Translations under genes and position numbers: made by a program
Shown: positions 6,048-9,303 of the stretch, piece after piece
How positions within the stretch are numbered: position 1 is the first letter of the stretch
Layout: each line of letters starts with the position of its first letter
Notes under the pieces: model-generated
What the model was told of the DNA's origin: nothing
The model's database searches: none
Seen by the model: only the letters and a program-made list of their open reading frames with translations
NCBI GenBank assembly: GCA_937943665.1
Contig: CALEAR010000076.1
Span: 1-9,303 of the forward strand
DNA from: an uncultured Alcanivoracaceae bacterium
GTDB lineage: Bacteria > Pseudomonadota > Gammaproteobacteria > Pseudomonadales > Alcanivoracaceae
DNA: 9,303 nucleotides
Direction: 5' to 3'

Positions 6048-6812
6048 ATGGCTACAGTCACCATGCGTGATATGCTAAAGGCCGGTGTTCACTTCGGACA
6101 CCAAACACGTTTCTGGAACCCAAAAATGAAGCCCTTCATTTTTGGCGCTCGCAACAAGATTCACATTATTAATCTTGAAAAAACCCTGCCCATGTTCCAA
6201 GAGGCCTTGGCCTTTGCGAACAAAGCAGCTGCTGAAAATAGCAAGATTTTATTTGTTGGTACCAAGCGCGCGGCACAGCAAACCATTGCTGAAGAAGCCC
6301 AGCGTTGCGGCATGCCCTATGTGGATCACCGTTGGTTAGGTGGCATGCTTACCAACTGGAAGACCATTCGTCAGTCTATCAACCGTTACCGTGAGCTTGA
6401 AGCACAAGCTGCCGATGGCACCTTTGAAATGCTCACCAAGAAAGAAGCCCTAATGCGCACCCGCGAAATGGAGAAGCTAGAGCGCTCCATAGGTGGTATT
6501 AAAGATATGGGCGGCTTGCCTGATGCCATGTTTGTGGTGGATGTGGATCACGAAGACATCGCAGTAAAAGAAGCTCGTAAGCTAGGTATTCCTGTGATCG
6601 GTGTGGTGGATACCAACAGTGATCCCGATGGCATTGATTACATTATCCCTGGTAACGATGATGCGATTCGTGCCATTCAGCTTTATGTGAAAGCCATTGC
6701 TGATGCCATCATTGAAGGCCGCGAGTACGCTGGCCTGCAGGCAGGTGGTGCAAAAGCTGATGATTTTGTAGAAGTTGAAGAAGAGGCGGAAACAGAAGCA
6801 GCGGCTGAATAA
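6048..6812 (+). CDS. rpsB: 30S ribosomal protein S2
   Basis: The 254-residue protein is a full-length S2, a late-assembling protein of the small subunit that holds S1 near the mRNA exit. Diagnostic stretches are [14 protein letters not shown] (14-27), [11 protein letters not shown] (94-104), [14 protein letters not shown] (147-160) and GVVDTNSDP (185-193). It ends in an acidic Glu/Ala-rich tail (about 237-254, [14 protein letters not shown]), as in several gammaproteobacterial S2 proteins. GGAG at 6037-6040 supports the ATG at 6048. It is first in the rpsB-tsf operon, behind the promoter near 5845 and a structured leader, and is probably autoregulated by its own product. Confidence 0.99.
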   Translation: MATVTMRDMLKAGVHFGHQTRFWNPKMKPFIFGARNKIHIINLEKTLPMFQEALAFANKAAAENSKILFVGTKRAAQQTIAEEAQRCGMPYVDHRWLGGMLTNWKTIRQSINRYRELEAQAADGTFEMLTKKEALMRTREMEKLERSIGGIKDMGGLPDAMFVVDVDHEDIAVKEARKLGIPVIGVVDTNSDPDGIDYIIPGNDDAIRAIQLYVKAIADAIIEGREYAGLQAGGAKADDFVEVEEEAETEAAAE

Positions 6813-6834
6813 TCAGCTTCCTCTGTTGACGAAT

Positions 6835-6884
6835 CTTAAATGCCACTTGTGGCAATTAAGTACGGGGGCTAGGCCCCTGTACTT
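6835..6884 (+). promoter_or_regulatory. Two overlapping hairpins in the rpsB-tsf spacer
   Basis: Hairpin 1 pairs CTTAA with TTAAG and TGCCAC with GTGGCA (6835-6860, one A-A mismatch, TT loop). Hairpin 2 pairs AAGTACGGGGGC with GCCCCTGTACTT (6858-6884, 12 bp including one G-U, UAG loop). They share 6858-6860, so the outer pairs compete. Hairpin 2 is followed by ATATCA, not a U-run, so it is not a standard terminator. A role in partial attenuation, RNA processing or mRNA stability between rpsB and tsf is inferred. Confidence 0.7.
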
Positions 6885-6923
6885 ATATCAATCGATTGAA
6901 TTTATAAGCATGAGGTGAATAGC

Positions 6924-7799
6924 ATGGCTAAGATAACCGCTGCTCTCGTAAAAGAACTGCGTGATCGTACTGGTTTGGGAATGATGGAGTGCAAAAAGGC
7001 ACTCGTGGCCGCTGAAGGTGATATTGAGCGTGCCATTGATGATTTACGTAAGTCTGGTCAAGCGGCTGCTGCTAAGAAAGCAGGCCGTACTGCCGCTGAA
7101 GGTGTTATTGCTGTGGCTGCCACCGACGATAATAAAGTGGCTGTTATGGTGGAAGTGAACTCTGAAACCGACTTCGTAGCTCGTGATTCCAACTTTGTTG
7201 AGTTTGCTGACAAAGTGGCACAAACCGCTTTAGCCAACCGCGAAACCGATGTGGAGAAGCTTGCTGCTTTAGCCACTGCTGACGGTGAGACCGTGGAAGA
7301 GGCACGTAACAACCTCGTTCAAAAAATTGGTGAAAACATCCAAGTGCGTCGTGCGGCGTTGTTGGAGTCCGATGGCCTTGTGGGTTCCTATGTGCACGGC
7401 GGTAAAATTGGTGTACTAGTGGCCCTTAGCGGTGGTGATGCCGAGGTGGCAAAAGATGTTGCCATGCACGTGGCGGCTGTTTCTCCTCAGGTGGTAACAC
7501 CGGATCAAGTGGATCCCGAAGTGCTTGAGCGTGAGAAAGAAATTATTCGCGCCCAGCCTGATATGGAAGGCAAACCTGCTGAGATCATGGAGAAGATGGT
7601 TCAAGGTCGCGTGCAGCGCTTCTTGAAAGAAATCAGCTTAGTGGAGCAGCCTTTTGTTAAGGATCCCTCCACCAGCGTGGGCGAGTTTGTGAAGAAAGCA
7701 GGCGCCACCATTGAATCCTTTGCACGCTTAGAAGTGGGCGAGGGCATTGAAAAGGTGGAAGAAGATTTCGCCGCTGAAGTGATGGCGCAGCTGAAGTAA
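6924..7799 (+). CDS. tsf: Elongation factor Ts
   Basis: EF-Ts is the guanine nucleotide exchange factor that regenerates EF-Tu-GTP during translation. The 291-residue product is near the usual length (E. coli 283). It begins with the UBA-like N-terminal domain ([20 protein letters not shown], residues 7-26). The core includes [10 protein letters not shown] (79-88), whose TDFV segment contacts EF-Tu, and MHVAA (181-185). The C-terminal coiled-coil and module region runs through [18 protein letters not shown]. The ATG at 6924 is chosen because GAGG (6912-6915) lies 8 nt upstream; an in-frame GTG at 6915 sits inside that Shine-Dalgarno. It is cotranscribed with rpsB across a 111-nt structured spacer and ends before a strong terminator. 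Confidence 0.99.
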   Translation: MAKITAALVKELRDRTGLGMMECKKALVAAEGDIERAIDDLRKSGQAAAAKKAGRTAAEGVIAVAATDDNKVAVMVEVNSETDFVARDSNFVEFADKVAQTALANRETDVEKLAALATADGETVEEARNNLVQKIGENIQVRRAALLESDGLVGSYVHGGKIGVLVALSGGDAEVAKDVAMHVAAVSPQVVTPDQVDPEVLEREKEIIRAQPDMEGKPAEIMEKMVQGRVQRFLKEISLVEQPFVKDPSTSVGEFVKKAGATIESFARLEVGEGIEKVEEDFAAEVMAQLK

Positions 7800-7822
7800 T
7801 TCGGCTTGTGTGAATCATCCCT

Positions 7823-7859
7823 AACGCCTTGCTGATATACCCATCGGCAAGGCGTTTTT
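7823..7859 (+). terminator. Intrinsic terminator of the rpsB-tsf operon
   Basis: AACGCCTTGCTGAT (7823-7836) pairs with ATCGGCAAGGCGTT (7843-7856), a 14-bp stem with one G-U, closed by a 6-nt loop and running into five T residues (7855-7859). It lies 24 nt after the tsf stop, so most transcription should end here and pyrH should need its own promoter. Confidence 0.93.
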
Positions 7860-7864
7860 GTACA

Positions 7865-7891
7865 TAAATGCCCCACATAAGCGGGCATTTA
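7865..7891 (+). repeat. Second hairpin between tsf and pyrH
   Basis: TAAATGCCC (7865-7873) pairs with GGGCATTTA (7883-7891), a perfect 9-bp stem with a 9-nt loop. It stands 5 nt after the tsf terminator's T-run. Only TTT follows in the stem itself, so it is at best a weak backup terminator. Its symmetry would also act on minus-strand transcripts. Confidence 0.6.
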
Positions 7892-7899
7892 CCACAATG

Positions 7900-7930
7900 A
7901 GTGTTAAGCTTGTTCGAAACATGTATTAAG
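7900..7930 (+). promoter_or_regulatory. Possible pyrH promoter (weak)
   Basis: A promoter is expected here because a strong terminator separates tsf from pyrH. The best -10 candidate is TATTAA (7924-7929), preceded by TG at 7922-7923. No good -35 stands at 16-18 bp; GTGTTA or TGTTAA near 7901-7907 is the nearest. Treat the exact position as tentative. Confidence 0.3.
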
Positions 7931-7954
7931 AAACGTCGCTAGTGGAGAAGAAAG

Positions 7955-8695
7955 ATGGCCAACGCAACCAAAGAAAGGTCGCCGAGATATAATCGCATTT
8001 TATTGAAGTTAAGCGGTGAAGCCTTAGCGGGCGAAGAAGGTTTTGGAATCGACCCCGGTGTGCTTGATGCCATGTCTTTAGAGATTGGTCAGTTGGTGGG
8101 AATTGGTGTGCAAGTGGGGCTAGTGGTGGGTGGTGGAAACCTTTTCCGCGGGGCCGCTTTGCAAGAAGCAGGCTTGGACCGTGTGGCTGGAGATCACATG
8201 GGTATGCTTGCCACCGTGATGAACGGTTTAGCTTTACGTGATGCCCTCGAACGCTCTAATATTAGAACCCGTTTAATGTCAGCCATTCCCATGAGCGGTG
8301 TGGTGGAACATTATGACCATCGCAACGCAATTCGCTATTTGAAACGCGGTGAGGTCGTGATATTTTGTGCCGGCACGGGAAACCCGTTTTTTACCACGGA
8401 TTCAGCCGCTTGCTTGCGTGGCATTGAAATTCAAGCCGATGTGGTACTAAAGGCCACAAAAGTAGATGGCGTGTATAATGACGACCCTATGAAGAATCCC
8501 GATGCGGTGAAGTATTCACGCCTTACCTATGATGAAGTGCTTTCCGCGCGCCTGGGCGTAATGGATCTCACGGCCATTCATCTTTGCCAAGATCACAATA
8601 TGCCGTTGCGTGTTTTTAATATGAATAAACAAGGTGCCCTATTGCAATTAATGTTAGGTCAAGAAGAGGGTACCTTGGTTGAAGCTGGTAAATAA
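7955..8695 (+). CDS. pyrH: Uridylate (UMP) kinase
   Basis: UMP kinase phosphorylates UMP to UDP with ATP, feeding pyrimidine nucleotide synthesis; bacterial enzymes are hexamers of the amino-acid-kinase fold. The 246-residue protein shows LLKLSGEAL with Lys18, the [10 protein letters not shown] loop (57-66), [11 protein letters not shown] (80-90), [13 protein letters not shown] (140-152) with UMP/ATP-site residues, and [13 protein letters not shown] (166-178). Length is typical. An N-terminal [13 protein letters not shown] extension precedes the first strand. GGAG (7944-7947) is 7 nt before the ATG. The coding region ends in tandem stops TAATAA, and frr begins 20 nt later, so pyrH and frr are likely cotranscribed. 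Confidence 0.99.
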   Translation: MANATKERSPRYNRILLKLSGEALAGEEGFGIDPGVLDAMSLEIGQLVGIGVQVGLVVGGGNLFRGAALQEAGLDRVAGDHMGMLATVMNGLALRDALERSNIRTRLMSAIPMSGVVEHYDHRNAIRYLKRGEVVIFCAGTGNPFFTTDSAACLRGIEIQADVVLKATKVDGVYNDDPMKNPDAVKYSRLTYDEVLSARLGVMDLTAIHLCQDHNMPLRVFNMNKQGALLQLMLGQEEGTLVEAGK

Positions 8696-8715
8696 TAAGT
8701 AGTGAGGATATTCAG

Positions 8716-9273
8716 GTGATTGAAGAAATTAGAAAAGATGCTGAAAGCCGCATGAAAAAAAGCTTAGAAGCCTTAGATGTGGCATTGGCGCGCGTGCGTA
8801 CTGGCCGTGCCCACCCCAGTTTGTTAGATAATGTATTGTTACCTTATTATGGTGCGGATACCCCTTTAAACCAGGTGGCGAATATTTCGGTGGAAGAAGG
8901 GCGTACCCTGTTGGTGTCTCCCTTTGATCAGCAGTTGGTGCCAGAAGTGGAAAAGGCCATTATGAAATCTGATTTGGGCCTTAACCCTTCCACAGCAGGC
9001 AACGTAATCCGCTTACCTTTGCCGGCGCTCACCGAGGAAACCCGTCGTGATTTAGTGCGTGTGGTGCGTAATGAGGCGGAAGGTGCGCGTGTATCCATTC
9101 GTAATATTCGTCGTGATGCTAACGCTGATATTAAAGAGCTGTTAAAAGAAAAAGAGATCTCCGAAGATGAGCAGCGCCGCGGCGAGGAAGTGATTCAGCA
9201 ACTCACCGATAAAATGGTGGAGGAAGTGGATCGCCGCTTAAAAGCGAAAGAAGAAGATCTAATGACAATTTAA
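8716..9273 (+). CDS. frr: Ribosome recycling factor
   Basis: Ribosome recycling factor works with EF-G to split post-termination ribosomes. The 185-residue length equals that of E. coli RRF. Conserved stretches are [16 protein letters not shown] at the N-terminus, [13 protein letters not shown] (27-39), [24 protein letters not shown] in the head domain, and RNIRRDAN in the long three-helix bundle. The start is GTG at 8716, supported by GAGGA (8703-8707) 8 nt upstream and by family alignment; no earlier in-frame ATG competes. It ends with TAATAG double stops. No hairpin terminator is visible in the 30 nt left after it, so the operon may continue beyond the window. Confidence 0.98.
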   Translation: MIEEIRKDAESRMKKSLEALDVALARVRTGRAHPSLLDNVLLPYYGADTPLNQVANISVEEGRTLLVSPFDQQLVPEVEKAIMKSDLGLNPSTAGNVIRLPLPALTEETRRDLVRVVRNEAEGARVSIRNIRRDANADIKELLKEKEISEDEQRRGEEVIQQLTDKMVEEVDRRLKAKEEDLMTI

Positions 9274-9303
9274 TAGCTTTAGGGCTTGGCAATAACGTGA
9301 ACC

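Noticed and set aside
6035..6070. Eleven-codon reading frame (ATG at 6035) overlapping the rpsB start, as a leader peptide
   Set aside because: The nearest upstream GGAGG is 16 nt away and the frame contains the real rpsB Shine-Dalgarno; no composition or stop arrangement suggests attenuation.
6915..7799. GTG at 6915 as the tsf start
   Set aside because: It lies within the GAGGTG Shine-Dalgarno of the ATG at 6924, and EF-Ts proteins begin at MA(K)[10 protein letters not shown].
7601..7888. Minus-strand open frame of 95 codons across the tsf 3' end and terminator
   Set aside because: It is antisense to tsf, would be read through the terminator stem, has no Shine-Dalgarno and resembles no protein family; it follows from tsf codon usage.
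7865..7891. Hairpin after tsf as a REP element or second full terminator
   Set aside because: It occurs once in the window, has no REP-like sequence, and lacks a proper U-run; kept only as a hairpin.
9274..9303. Start of a following gene such as uppS
   Set aside because: A GTG at 9297 exists, but only two codons follow and the spacing to the nearest AGGG is long; it cannot be supported from the window.

Overview
The window reads as an ordinary chromosomal housekeeping region of a gammaproteobacterium, with roughly half G+C. A divergent pair of blocks, map-glnD on the minus strand and rpsB-tsf-pyrH-frr on the plus strand, is the standard gammaproteobacterial arrangement. The YffB/ArsC-like gene just after glnD recalls the Pseudomonas-type map-glnD-dapC-yffB-dapD neighbourhood. 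A marine Oceanospirillales/Pseudomonadales-like host is a guess from protein flavour, not a demonstrated assignment. No mobile element, tRNA, rRNA or CRISPR array was seen.

Layout, left to right. The 3' end of a CvfB-type S1/winged-helix RNA-binding protein gene (plus strand) runs into a perfect hairpin that also terminates a convergent minus-strand aldehyde dehydrogenase gene. Reading leftward on the minus strand from about 5760, the order is map (methionine aminopeptidase), glnD-like, yffB-like and the aldehyde dehydrogenase. The first three are 14-17 nt apart and probably form one transcript. A 98-nt gap without an obvious terminator separates yffB from the aldehyde dehydrogenase gene. The map-rpsB divergent region (5761-6047) holds a convincing rpsB promoter (extended -10, GC-rich discriminator) and a structured leader of about 167 nt. 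To its right come rpsB, a two-hairpin spacer, tsf, a strong intrinsic terminator, pyrH and frr. The sequence ends 30 nt after frr.

The plus-strand genes serve translation and its nucleotide supply: ribosomal protein S2, EF-Ts, UMP kinase and ribosome recycling factor. Map acts on nascent chains.

The most notable feature is the glnD homologue. It is an intact 812-codon frame collinear with GlnD, and both C-terminal ACT domains are well preserved. The nucleotidyltransferase signature has lost its two catalytic aspartates and most of the G-G-Y-G-R-G-E pattern. The HD hydrolase domain has lost the HD doublet's Asp, the following K-G-x-G-G-D-H-S segment and further metal ligands. It looks like a pseudoenzyme: a glutamine-sensor scaffold without the PII uridylyltransferase/uridylyl-removing active sites. 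That would imply an altered or absent PII uridylylation cycle in this organism.
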